This document shows positions 22,942 to 30,559 of a DNA stretch of 33,482 bases, one piece after another. The stretch is from Sulfurovum sp. Its GTDB lineage: Bacteria; Campylobacterota; Campylobacteria; Campylobacterales; Sulfurovaceae. The DNA is taken from contig JALUYL010000087.1 of NCBI GenBank assembly GCA_027012955.1, forward strand, positions 1 to 33,482. Reading direction: 5' to 3'. Within the stretch, counting starts at the first letter, position 1. Each line of letters begins with the position of its first letter. The translations under genes and the position numbers were made by a program. The notes below the pieces were generated by a model. It worked only from the letters and a program-made list of their open reading frames with translations, ran no database searches and was not told the DNA's origin.

Positions 22942-24665
22942 AACAAACTACAGCACTAAACATACTAAAATCAGGCAAAAATGTCTTCATCACGGGGTCA
23001 GCAGGAACAGGTAAAACGTATTTACTTAACCTTTATAATCGCTACTTAAAAGAGCGTCGGGTGTATCCTACTATTGTGGCTCCTACGGGGATAGCGGCTT
23101 CGCATTTGGGTGGGCAGACGATACATTCGTTTTTCGCATTGGGGATTCGTGAGAGTATAGATGAGGGGTATGTGGAGTTCTTGATGGAGAAGAAGTACTT
23201 GAAGAGTCGCTTTTCCAAGCTCAAACTTCTCATTATCGATGAGGTCTCCATGGTTTCTCCTGAACTCTTTACTTCTATGGACTTGGTATTGCGTGGCTTT
23301 AAAGGTATAGATGCACCTTTTGGTGGGGTGCAGGTGGTTATCTCAGGTGATTTTTTTCAGTTACCACCTGTGAGTAAGCAGCCAAAAGAAAAACGCTTTG
23401 CGTGGCAGTCTCCTTCTTGGAAGGCACTTGAACTCCAAACCTGTTACCTAGAAGAGAAGTTTAGACAGGATGACAACAGGCTCATAGATGTGCTAGATGA
23501 CATACGCTCTGGGAACATTAGCGAAAAGACAGATAAGGCACTGGAAGCACGTATGGATGTGAGTCTCTCAGAGGATGCCAAAATCACTCAACTCTACACC
23601 CACAACGCAGACGTAGACCGTATCAACTTAGCTGAACTAAACAAGCTAGAGGGAGAAGAGAAGCTTTATGTCTATGAGTCAAAAGGCTCAGCTAAAAATA
23701 TAGATAAAATCTTCAAATCCTCACTTGTTTTAGAGGAGTTACGGCTTAAAAAGGGTGCTTTGGTCATTTTCATAAAAAACAGTCCTGATGGTGAATATGT
23801 CAATGGTACTACAGGCGTGGTGCAGAGCTTTAGCCCCATAGACAAGATGCCCATCGTCATTACGACAGAGGGCAGGAAAGTCAAGCTTGATTTAGAAGAC
23901 TGGTCACTGGAAAATGACAGTGGCAAAGTAACAGCAACGGTGTCTCAAGTACCTCTGCGTTTGGCATGGGCTATCACCATACACAAGTCACAGGGTATGA
24001 CACTCGATGCTGCACACATAGACCTCTCTAAGACTTTTGAAGTGGGGCAGGGGTATGTTGCTTTGTCGCGTATTAAAAGTATCGAGGGATTGAGTCTGTT
24101 AGGGTTAAACCCAATGGCTTTACGTGTTGACCCTCTCATATTGCACATAGATGACCGTATAAAGCAGGCTTCTGTAAAAGCACGGGAAACTGTGGAGGCT
24201 TTGGGTGAGGATGCCTTTGCATCAGTATGCGAAAAGCACATCTCTAGTATGGGTGGTGTGGTAGAAAAAGAGAAGATAGAAGAAGAGGTAGCCAACATCA
24301 AAGCAGGTAAACCTTCACACTCAGCCTACGTCACAGCGACACATACCAAAACCAAAAACCTCATAGAGAAGTCAGATACTCTTGTGAAACTCGCTATCAA
24401 CAGAAAGCTAGCCAAAGGGACTATCATCCAACATTTAGTACTCATAAAAGAGGAAGAACCAGAGATAGACTTGAGTAAATTCAAGCCTAAGGCCGAACGC
24501 TTAGATGCTCTAGAAACAGTGGTACTCAAACTCATGACCAAGAAGCTAGCAGAGAACTTTACAGACGATGGCAAGTTACGCCTCAAACCTGTGTTTGAAG
24601 CACTGGGTGGTGAAGTAGGGTATGACGATATACGACTTTGTATGTTGTATATGGATATAGACTGA
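22938..24665 (+). CDS. Pif1-like helicase
   Basis: 575 residues, SF1B. Walker A GSAGTGKT (20-27), VAPTGIAASHLGGQTIHSFF (motif Ia region), Walker B LLIIDEVSM (97-105), ISGDFFQLPPV, EEKFRQDD, and near residue 345 the C-terminal LAWAITIHKSQGMTLD with GYVALSRIKS. These are the Pif1/RecD2-type signatures; Pif1-like enzymes unwind G4 and other structured DNA 5'-3'. The C-terminal 150 residues are not part of the core helicase and end in an HRDC/winged-helix-like charged region of unknown role. The ATG overlaps the ORF6N stop, so it is translated by coupling with the truncated gene. Confidence 0.92.
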   Translation: MKQTTALNILKSGKNVFITGSAGTGKTYLLNLYNRYLKERRVYPTIVAPTGIAASHLGGQTIHSFFALGIRESIDEGYVEFLMEKKYLKSRFSKLKLLIIDEVSMVSPELFTSMDLVLRGFKGIDAPFGGVQVVISGDFFQLPPVSKQPKEKRFAWQSPSWKALELQTCYLEEKFRQDDNRLIDVLDDIRSGNISEKTDKALEARMDVSLSEDAKITQLYTHNADVDRINLAELNKLEGEEKLYVYESKGSAKNIDKIFKSSLVLEELRLKKGALVIFIKNSPDGEYVNGTTGVVQSFSPIDKMPIVITTEGRKVKLDLEDWSLENDSGKVTATVSQVPLRLAWAITIHKSQGMTLDAAHIDLSKTFEVGQGYVALSRIKSIEGLSLLGLNPMALRVDPLILHIDDRIKQASVKARETVEALGEDAFASVCEKHISSMGGVVEKEKIEEEVANIKAGKPSHSAYVTATHTKTKNLIEKSDTLVKLAINRKLAKGTIIQHLVLIKEEEPEIDLSKFKPKAERLDALETVVLKLMTKKLAENFTDDGKLRLKPVFEALGGEVGYDDIRLCMLYMDID

Positions 24666-24720
24666 GTTCAGCTAAAAGATAATATTAGGTTTATCGGGTA
24701 TGAAATAATGAATGATAAAC

Positions 24721-24930
24721 TTATTTTGTCTCCGTACAATCACGCCTTTGACTCACTAACATTCCCTCTATAGACCAATTATCACAGTCAATCTCTTCAA
24801 TAATCACAAATGTAGTCTTAGGATTTTTACCTAAAACACGTTCAAGAAGACTTGTAATGCCAGAAACAATCTCTTGTTTCTGCTCTTTTGTGGTATTTTC
24901 TTTGGTAATCTTTACATTGACATAGGGCAT
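24721..24930 (-). CDS. 4-oxalocrotonate tautomerase family protein
   Basis: 69 residues. I chose the ATG at 24930 because it gives MPYVNVKITKE; the family requires the proline right after the initiator Met as the catalytic base. A longer in-frame start at 24948 would bury it. The following TKEQKQEIVSGITSLL helix and TFVIIEEIDCDNW match the beta-alpha-beta 4-OT fold. The gene starts 1 nt after the DsrE-like stop. Likely reaction is tautomerisation of a small keto-enol compound or a related promiscuous activity; substrate unknown. The tail (SQRRDCTETK) is family-variable. Confidence 0.88.
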   Translation of the reverse strand: MPYVNVKITKENTTKEQKQEIVSGITSLLERVLGKNPKTTFVIIEEIDCDNWSIEGMLVSQRRDCTETK

Positions 24931-24931
24931 G

Positions 24932-25288
24932 TTAGAATATCCATACACGATATCCTAAATCATCAAATCCTAAGATATCAATTTGACCAAAACTAGATTC
25001 TGGACCCTTAACTAAATCTATTGATTTTGATGCAGATTTTTCATTACCAAATGCTATTGCACAATTTTCACATGCACCTTTTATGACTCCTGTTTGTATT
25101 AGATTCATGTACAATTCATACATCGGATGTTCACTGTCATCCAATATAGCTGGCAAGGCCGTAGCTTCTCCTGCAAAATATAATTCACTCAAATCTCCAC
25201 GTTCATAGGCTTGTCTAGCATAGGTCATCGCGTGGAATAATTTTCCATTTTCATTTGTGTATGCAATAAAAGCTTGTTTTTTACTCAT
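24932..25288 (-). CDS. DsrE/DsrF-like small sulfur-relay-type protein
   Basis: 118 residues. DsrE-like Rossmannoid pattern with an N-terminal strand (KQAFIAYTNENGK), a helix, AILDDSEHPMYELY and GVIKGACENCAIAFG. The C73-x2-C76 pair could be the redox or persulfide site, though the canonical DsrE cysteine position needs alignment. Predicted cytoplasmic. The GAGGAA ribosome site precedes the ATG. It lies between the NTF2-like and tautomerase genes in a three-gene operon behind the palindromic operator island. Confidence 0.72.
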   Translation of the reverse strand: MSKKQAFIAYTNENGKLFHAMTYARQAYERGDLSELYFAGEATALPAILDDSEHPMYELYMNLIQTGVIKGACENCAIAFGNEKSASKSIDLVKGPESSFGQIDILGFDDLGYRVWIF

Positions 25289-25307
25289 AATTAATTCCTC
25301 GTATAAT

Positions 25308-25823
25308 TTATTTTACTAATTCTTGATATGTTTGTAATAACTTTGAATCTTCAATAGACCCATGATGATGAACCTGTTTATACTCTCCCTCTACCAACTT
25401 ATACACCCGACTTGTGCGAATGGCTAAATCGAGCTTTTCACCTTTTGTTTCTACCCAACCACGTTCGCGACCGATGGCTACAAAACCACCATCTAAAGCT
25501 ACAATGGTATAGTCGTAAAACTCTACATAGACTTTTGCTTGACCTGAGAAGATACGGCTATAGATGATTTTTATCTCTTCCCATCCTCTTTTGATGCCAC
25601 CTAGTGGGTTGTCCATGGCTATCTCTTCGTTATTGAGCCAATTTTTCTGCATGAGGTCAAAATCTCTTTGGTTGAATGCTTTGTAAAACTCTACTAAAGC
25701 TTCGTGCATTTTGTTGTTGTATTGTTGCTCTTCCCCTGTGATTGGGGTTTGGATTGGGGTCATTTTTAGCTCCTGTGCTGAAATGTTTAAGATAAGTAAA
25801 CTTATCAATAAAATAATTTTCAT
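25308..25823 (-). CDS. Exported NTF2-like (SnoaL/DUF4440-type) protein
   Basis: 171 residues. Signal peptide about 1-16 (ILLISLLILNISAQ). NTF2-like fold: helix ALVEFYKAFNQRDFDLMQKN, then LGGIKRGWEEIKIIYSRI, and curved strands VYVEFYDYTIVALDGGFVAIG and YKQVHHHGS at the end. Predicted periplasmic. Such proteins bind small hydrophobic ligands or act as isomerases; none can be named here. It is the first gene of a minus operon with the DsrE-like and tautomerase genes, and its promoter lies inside the operator island. Confidence 0.78.
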   Translation of the reverse strand: MKIILLISLLILNISAQELKMTPIQTPITGEEQQYNNKMHEALVEFYKAFNQRDFDLMQKNWLNNEEIAMDNPLGGIKRGWEEIKIIYSRIFSGQAKVYVEFYDYTIVALDGGFVAIGRERGWVETKGEKLDLAIRTSRVYKLVEGEYKQVHHHGSIEDSKLLQTYQELVK

Positions 25824-25848
25824 CTTAACTCTTTCATTTTTAATTTAC

Positions 25849-25864
25849 TTGACTGTTTAGTCAA
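25849..25864. promoter_or_regulatory. TetR/NemR-type operator 1
   Basis: TTGACT-GTTT-AGTCAA, a perfect 16-bp palindrome with 6-bp arms and an N4 centre. It lies at +2 to +17 of the predicted minus-strand promoter, where a repressor would block initiation. Confidence 0.7.
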
Positions 25865-25871
25865 CAAGCAA

Positions 25872-25900
25872 AGTTTAACTTTATTTGACTGAAAAGTCAA
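25872..25900 (-). promoter_or_regulatory. Promoter of the NTF2-DsrE-tautomerase operon, overlapping operator 2
   Basis: On the minus strand TTGACT (25900-25895), 17-nt spacer and TAAACT (25877-25872). The -35 is the arm of operator 2, TTGACT-GAAA-AGTCAA at 25885-25900, so bound repressor would cover it. Predicted start near 25865. Confidence 0.6.
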
Positions 25901-25910
25901 GAAGATATAT

Positions 25911-25930
25911 TTTGTGACCTATGTCGCAAA
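25911..25930. promoter_or_regulatory. CRP/FNR-family site, near-canonical CRP box
   Basis: TTTGTGACCTATGTCGCAAA: TGTGA-N6-TCGCA, one mismatch from the CRP consensus core, 8 of 10 positions symmetric. The centre lies at 25920.5, exactly -41.5 from the predicted plus-strand start at 25962, which is class II activator geometry. The plus promoter lacks a recognisable -35, as expected for activator dependence. It sits about -55 from the minus promoter. Confidence 0.6.
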
Positions 25931-25949
25931 TTTACAGAAGATTTATAGT

Positions 25950-25976
25950 TATAATTTTACTTGACTTTACGGTCAA
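25950..25976 (+). promoter_or_regulatory. Plus promoter -10 and TetR/NemR-type operator 3
   Basis: TATAAT at 25950-25955, then TTGACT-TTAC-GGTCAA at 25961-25976, which matches operators 1 and 2 in architecture with one arm T-to-C. The operator covers about -1 to +15 of the predicted start. Confidence 0.6.
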
Positions 25977-25996
25977 TTTATTTTAAAGGATTACAA

Positions 25997-26659
25997 ATGG
26001 AAATACAATTCGCAACAACACTTTACATCATCGTCATGAACATAGCTTTAGCTTTTACCCTACTTAAAATACTGAGTCATAACAACACCAAAGATAGAAC
26101 AATGAAAATAGCTTTTACTATTTTGGGTGCATGGCTCTTAGCAACACTACTGCTTTTTGGGAACAATACCGTTTTACCAAATAACATAAGCTCGTTTGCA
26201 CTTTTTAGCATCATTTTGGTGGGTGTGGGGGTATCAGGTTTAGTTCTTAGCCCCTTGTTTAAAGCTTTACTTGCTCTTCCACAAGAGTTTTTATTACTGC
26301 CACAAGCATTTAGAATGTTCTTTGGTGCAGGGTTTATTGTTGAAGCTGTTTTTGATATTATACCTGCTGGATATGGAGCTGTTGATGGCATTTTACACAT
26401 TGCCACAGCATTTTTAGCAACAACGTTGGCTATTTATGTGGCACGAGGTGCCAAGGTAACTAAATCATTGGTGTTGGTAAATCTTTTTGGTTTGCTTGAT
26501 ATTGTGGTGGTAGCGGCAGGAATTGCCTTCTTTATTTTAGGTGATATTGGTATAGAACACAATGTATTTTATGCTGTTTTCTTTGCTGCACCTATTTTTA
26601 TTTGGTTACATCTTATCTCACTATATAAAGTTTATAAAGACAATAAAAAGGTAAGTTAA
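25997..26659 (+). CDS. Multi-span membrane protein of unknown function
   Basis: 220 residues with about seven hydrophobic segments and a positively charged C-terminal tail (SLYKVYKDNKKVS). The ATG at 25997 has AAAGGA 7 nt upstream; an earlier in-frame start would fall inside operator 3. I do not recognise the family. There are no obvious metal or cofactor motifs. It begins an operon with Crp/Fnr, TetR and glycosylase genes, 2 nt before the Crp/Fnr start, and faces the NTF2/DsrE/tautomerase operon across shared regulation, so a role in the same stress or redox response is likely (inference). Confidence 0.7.
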   Translation: MEIQFATTLYIIVMNIALAFTLLKILSHNNTKDRTMKIAFTILGAWLLATLLLFGNNTVLPNNISSFALFSIILVGVGVSGLVLSPLFKALLALPQEFLLLPQAFRMFFGAGFIVEAVFDIIPAGYGAVDGILHIATAFLATTLAIYVARGAKVTKSLVLVNLFGLLDIVVVAAGIAFFILGDIGIEHNVFYAVFFAAPIFIWLHLISLYKVYKDNKKVS

Positions 26660-26661
26660 TT

Positions 26662-27279
26662 ATGAAAGCCTTAGAGGTTTACCCATTTTTTCTAACACTT
26701 AGTAACGAAGAGAAAGAGCGTTTTTATGCTTCTCTTCGTTATGTAACTCTTCCTAAGAATACTATCTTACATTACCAAGGTGATATTTGTAAAGAGGTAC
26801 TTCTTTTAGTAAAAGGTGAAATTCGTCTCTATACACAGGCGGATGATTTTTCTGAAGAGGTTACACTTTATACACTAAAGTCTGGTGAACAGTGTCTCGC
26901 CAATACTGCATCAGTTCTTAGCCATAGTAAAACCATTGGTACTGCTGTGACAGAGACAGAAATAGAAGCCTATCTTCTTGCTGAAAATGACATTAAAAAA
27001 TTTATGCAAACCATTCCCGAATATCAAGAATATATTATGAATCTATATTCTAAAAAGATGGTTGACTTAACGATGATGATTAATCGTATTAAGTTTAAAA
27101 AGCTCAATGAACGCATTATGGATTTTTTGCATGAGAATGAAAAAAATACTGTGAGTATTACCCATCAAAATTTAGCTGAGAAAATGAACACTTCACGTTC
27201 TGTGGTCTCACGTGTATTGAAAAAACTAGAGCATAATGGAGAACTTATTTTACACCATGGATACATTGAGATTGTATAA
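26662..27279 (+). CDS. Crp/Fnr-family transcription regulator
   Basis: 205 residues. Sensor barrel about 15-130 (KNTILHYQGDICKEVLLLVKG, then LKSGEQCLANTASVL) and a C-terminal helix-turn-helix (NLAEKMNTSRSVVSRVLKKL, about 170-190) with the SRxxxSR-type recognition helix, which fits binding of TGTGA-like or TTGAT-like half-sites. A CRP-like box lies upstream of its own operon at 25911, so positive autoregulation is suggested. Cysteines at about 36 and 79 do not form the four-Cys iron-sulfur pattern of FNR. Cyclic-nucleotide binding cannot be judged without alignment. Confidence 0.88.
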   Translation: MKALEVYPFFLTLSNEEKERFYASLRYVTLPKNTILHYQGDICKEVLLLVKGEIRLYTQADDFSEEVTLYTLKSGEQCLANTASVLSHSKTIGTAVTETEIEAYLLAENDIKKFMQTIPEYQEYIMNLYSKKMVDLTMMINRIKFKKLNERIMDFLHENEKNTVSITHQNLAEKMNTSRSVVSRVLKKLEHNGELILHHGYIEIV

Positions 27280-27283
27280 ATAT

Positions 27284-27312
27284 TAAACCTTTTGGTCAAC
27301 TTTCGCTATAAT
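27284..27312 (+). promoter_or_regulatory. tetR promoter with degenerate fourth operator
   Basis: TAAACC-TTTT-GGTCAA (27284-27299) keeps one perfect half-site (GGTCAA) of the palindrome found three times at 25849-25976. TATAAT is at 27307-27312, 6 nt before the ATG at 27319, so the transcript would be leaderless and the operator covers the -35/spacer. Confidence 0.5.
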
Positions 27313-27318
27313 TACCCT

Positions 27319-27840
27319 ATGAAAAAACATACAAGAGAAGCATTACTAGACTCAGCATTTAATACTTTTTATAAACACGGGTTTCAAGGAGCAAATATTG
27401 CTACCATTTTAAATGACGTGGGCATCAATAAAGGCTCGATGTATCATTTTTTCAAGTCTAAAAAAGATTTGGGCTTGACCGTGGTTGAGGAGAGGATAGC
27501 GCGTAATTTGGTTAATAAATACACTTCTGTTAAGAGTGTGAAAGAGCTTTTTGATGTTCTCTGTTCTGCGCCTAAAACCCTTATCTATGGCTGTCCACTA
27601 AACAAAATGAGCCAAGAGATGATTTATATCGACAGTGATTTCCAAAAAATACTCTCTACTACCTATGCTAAATTTGAAACTTTAATTCAAGAGGTTTTGG
27701 AGCGAGAAGAAGTGACGAATAGCGCACTAAAAGCCAAACAAATCATCGCTACTTATGAGGGGGCTTTGATGATTTATCATCTCAATCAAAATGCTGATTG
27801 TTTTGTGAGTGTTTTAAGGGCTTTGGAAAAAGAACTCTAA
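27319..27840 (+). CDS. TetR-family regulator, NemR/AcuR-like
   Basis: 173 residues. N-terminal TetR helix-turn-helix (about 8-52: FQGANIATILNDVGINKGSM, then YHFFKSKKDLG). The C-terminal ligand domain has GCPLNKMSQEM (91-101); this GCL-type cysteine (C92, plus C82 nearby) matches the NemR/AcuR group, where Cys senses electrophiles, and whose NemR box has the same 6-N4-6 spacing. Start at 27319: the ORF can be extended to a TTG at 27292, but that codon lies inside the degenerate operator, and the -10 box supports 27319. It probably represses both divergent operons and itself (inference). Confidence 0.88.
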   Translation: MKKHTREALLDSAFNTFYKHGFQGANIATILNDVGINKGSMYHFFKSKKDLGLTVVEERIARNLVNKYTSVKSVKELFDVLCSAPKTLIYGCPLNKMSQEMIYIDSDFQKILSTTYAKFETLIQEVLEREEVTNSALKAKQIIATYEGALMIYHLNQNADCFVSVLRALEKEL

Positions 27841-28521
27841 ATGACCTTCTCCAAACAAATCCTAGACTTTTACTTCTCTCTACCCAAAGAGCTACCTCTC
27901 CCTAATGGTGTAGAAACCATCTACCCTTATGATAACCCAGAGACTAGAGAGGTCATGCAACGCTACTTTCAGAAATACTATGACGACACAAATCCTCGTA
28001 CCTATCTCATAGGCATAAACCCTGGACGTTTGGGCTCTGGCATTACAGGCATAGGATTTACCGATGCCTATCATTTGGAAGAATATTGCGATATATCAAA
28101 TAGCTTTGATAAAAAGGCAGAGTTAAGTGCATCGTTTATGTTTGAAGTGATGGCGGCGTATGGTGGGGTAGAAGCGTTTACGAAAGAGTTTTTTTTTACT
28201 ACGGTCATGCCACTTGGTTTACTTAAAAATGGAAAGAACTATAACTACTATGATGACAAAGAGACACAGGAAAGTTTGGAAGCGTTCATTACCGAGACAC
28301 TACTAAAACAGATGTCATTCCCACAAGCAAAACCTCGCATTATCTGCATAGGGCAGGGTAAGAACCTGAAATACTTACAGGCATTTAATAAAAAGCACAA
28401 CTGTTTTGAAAGTATAGATGTCGTGCCACATCCTCGTTGGGTGATGCAGTATAGACGTAAAGAGAAGCAGAAGTATATAGATGTGTATTTGGATGCTTTG
28501 AAAAAGTCTTTTATTTATTAG
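27841..28521 (+). CDS. SMUG2-type uracil-DNA glycosylase (DUF4918)
   Basis: 226 residues. GINPGRLGSGITGIGFTD (58-75), with the NPG catalytic-site motif, and PHPRWVMQYR in the C-terminal quarter, both characteristic of the SMUG2 branch of the uracil-glycosylase superfamily. Predicted to excise uracil or damaged pyrimidines from DNA. The ATG follows the tetR stop immediately (no gap), so it is cotranscribed and probably induced with the electrophile-type operon. It converges on the RNA helicase gene with an 11-nt overlap. Confidence 0.85.
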   Translation: MTFSKQILDFYFSLPKELPLPNGVETIYPYDNPETREVMQRYFQKYYDDTNPRTYLIGINPGRLGSGITGIGFTDAYHLEEYCDISNSFDKKAELSASFMFEVMAAYGGVEAFTKEFFFTTVMPLGLLKNGKNYNYYDDKETQESLEAFITETLLKQMSFPQAKPRIICIGQGKNLKYLQAFNKKHNCFESIDVVPHPRWVMQYRRKEKQKYIDVYLDALKKSFIY

Positions 28522-29728
28522 CCTCTTCTCTGAGCTTGTCTTTTTTACTCTTTTTCTTGCCTTTGACAGGGGCAGGGCCTTTAACCCTTTTAGGTGCTTC
28601 TCCTGTAAGTTCAAAGCCTTCTATCTGTTCTCGTTCTAGCTTGATTTGGCTACGTTTTTCTATGAGCCTAAAGTGTGCTTGTTCTTCATGTCCTATGAAC
28701 GATATGGCAACGCCAGACTCTCCTGCACGTCCGGTTCTTCCTATGCGGTGGATGTAGTCCGCAGGGGAGCGTGGTAGGTCAAAGTTTATGACACAGTCTA
28801 TGCCTTCTATATGCAAGCCACGAGAGATGATGTCTGTGGTGAAGAGTATCTGTATTTTGTTAGATTTAAAGGCATCTATGGTGTAGTTACGGTCTTCTTG
28901 TGTGAGGTCACCATGAAAAGACTCTGCTAGGTAGCCACGCTTTTTAAACTTGGCTGCGATGTTGTCTGTGGCTCTTTTGTTTGCCATGAAAACAAGTACG
29001 CGTTTGTACTTCTCTTTTTTGAGAAGGTGACGAAGTAGAGGCCCTCTGTTCTCAGGATTTACTTCTATGACTCTTTGCTTTATGGTTGCTACTGTGGGTG
29101 TTTCATCTGTTACTGTTACCCTCTCAGCTACTTGTGTTACCTTAGAGGCTATCTCTAACATCTTCTCAGGGTAGGTTGCAGAGAAGAGTAGGTTTTGACG
29201 CGTGGTAGGTATGGCTTCTAAGATAGCATCTAACTCTTCTGCAAAGCCGAGGTTTAGCATCTTGTCTGCTTCGTCTAGTACTAAAAACTCCAGATTTTTA
29301 AGGCTCATCTGTCTTTTACTAAGCACATCTAAAAAACGCCCAGAAGTAGCTACCACAACATCACAGCCTTTTTGGATGGCATAAATTTGATCGCCTATGC
29401 CTTCTCCACCTATGACAGAGACAACTTTGAGTGATTGACCAAAGGTTTTAAAGCTCTCAGCCACTTGTTGGGTGAGTTCACGTGTAGGTGTGAGTACTAA
29501 AACTTTTACTTTACGTTTTCCCTCAGTATGTGTTTGAGAAAGAAGTTCTACTATGGGTAACACAAAAGCAGCCGTCTTTCCAGAGCCTGTTTGTGCCTGA
29601 GCCATGATGTCTTTTTTTGCTAAGACAAGAGGGATGACCTTTTTTTGGATGGGTGTGGGGTTGGTGTAGTTGTTTTTCTCTAAAAGTTCTTGTAAGCTAG
29701 TGGAGAGTTGTAATTTGGAAAAAGGCAT
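28511..29728 (-). CDS. DEAD-box RNA helicase, RhlE-like
   Basis: 405 residues. Q motif region PTPIQKKVIPLVL, Walker A AQTGSGKT (44-51), PTRELTQQ, DEAD in VLDEADKMLNLGF, SATYP, then VINFDLPRSPADYIHRIGRTGRAG. The basic C-tail (GKKKSKKDKLREE) is typical of RhlE-type RNA helicases in ribosome maturation and RNA turnover. It is the last gene of a minus run behind thiD, 30 nt away. No ribosome site is obvious before the ATG, so coupling to the upstream gene is possible. Confidence 0.93.
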   Translation of the reverse strand: MPFSKLQLSTSLQELLEKNNYTNPTPIQKKVIPLVLAKKDIMAQAQTGSGKTAAFVLPIVELLSQTHTEGKRKVKVLVLTPTRELTQQVAESFKTFGQSLKVVSVIGGEGIGDQIYAIQKGCDVVVATSGRFLDVLSKRQMSLKNLEFLVLDEADKMLNLGFAEELDAILEAIPTTRQNLLFSATYPEKMLEIASKVTQVAERVTVTDETPTVATIKQRVIEVNPENRGPLLRHLLKKEKYKRVLVFMANKRATDNIAAKFKKRGYLAESFHGDLTQEDRNYTIDAFKSNKIQILFTTDIISRGLHIEGIDCVINFDLPRSPADYIHRIGRTGRAGESGVAISFIGHEEQAHFRLIEKRSQIKLEREQIEGFELTGEAPKRVKGPAPVKGKKKSKKDKLREEANK

Positions 29729-29758
29729 AAAAGGTCACTTAGTGATGGATTTTAGCCA

Positions 29759-30559
29759 TTATAGCCTAAAATGGTTCACCGGCCCATGCCCTTTGCCTAA
29801 GATTTTGTCTTTTCCAGCATCTATAGCCTTATTGAGATAGTCACAACCGTTTACCACGGCACTCTCCAAGCTCTCACCACGTGCAAGATAGGTAGCGATG
29901 CTTGATGAGAGGCTACAACCTGTACCATGGGTGTTGATAGTGTCTATCGCTTTGTTGTGTATGATGTTGGTCTCTTTGCTCTCATGGTTATAGAGCACAT
30001 CGGTCATAGTCTCTGTAAAGTCAAGGTGTCCACCTTTTAGCAGGACAGAGGTTTGGTACATCAGGGCTAGTTCTTTGGCAGAAGATTCCATATTTGAGGT
30101 ATCTATACTATGCCCCACAAGTAACTCTGCTTCAGGGATGTTAGGGGTGATGAGTGTGACTTTGGGTAAAAAAGCTTTAAGGCTCTCTACTGCATCATCG
30201 GTGATGAGTGTGTCTCCTGAAGTAGCTATCATCACAGGGTCAAGGACGATGTGTTTACTGGGGTGCTTTGCCAAGGTGCTTTGCACCGCTTCTATCACTT
30301 CGCTAGAGTGGAGCATACCTATCTTTATGGCATCAAAGTCTATGTCACTAAGCACTGCTTCCATTTGGGCTATGAGGTGAGGTACAGGGATGGCATGGAT
30401 GTCTGTGACCCCTTGGGTATTTTGCGCAGTAGTTGCAGTGATGACAGAGGCAGCATAGCCACCATTGGCTGAGATGCTTTTAATGTCTGCTTGTATACCC
30501 GCACCCCCACTGGAGTCTGAGCCTGCTATAGTAAGGACGGTGTGGTAAGAGGTACTCAT
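29759..30559 (-). CDS. thiD: Hydroxymethylpyrimidine/phosphomethylpyrimidine kinase ThiD
   Basis: 266 residues. TIAGSDSSGGAGIQADIKS at the N-terminus, DPVMIATSGD in the middle and NTHGTGCSLSSSIAT near the C-terminus (ribokinase-type anion hole with the catalytic Asp region) define ThiD. It phosphorylates HMP and HMP-P in thiamine biosynthesis. I chose the ATG at 30559: it overlaps the tenA stop by 4 nt (ATGA) and has AGGAGG 10 nt upstream; an in-frame ATG 9 nt earlier is too close to that site. No TPP riboswitch is visible upstream of the pair. Confidence 0.95.
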   Translation of the reverse strand: MSTSYHTVLTIAGSDSSGGAGIQADIKSISANGGYAASVITATTAQNTQGVTDIHAIPVPHLIAQMEAVLSDIDFDAIKIGMLHSSEVIEAVQSTLAKHPSKHIVLDPVMIATSGDTLITDDAVESLKAFLPKVTLITPNIPEAELLVGHSIDTSNMESSAKELALMYQTSVLLKGGHLDFTETMTDVLYNHESKETNIIHNKAIDTINTHGTGCSLSSSIATYLARGESLESAVVNGCDYLNKAIDAGKDKILGKGHGPVNHFRL

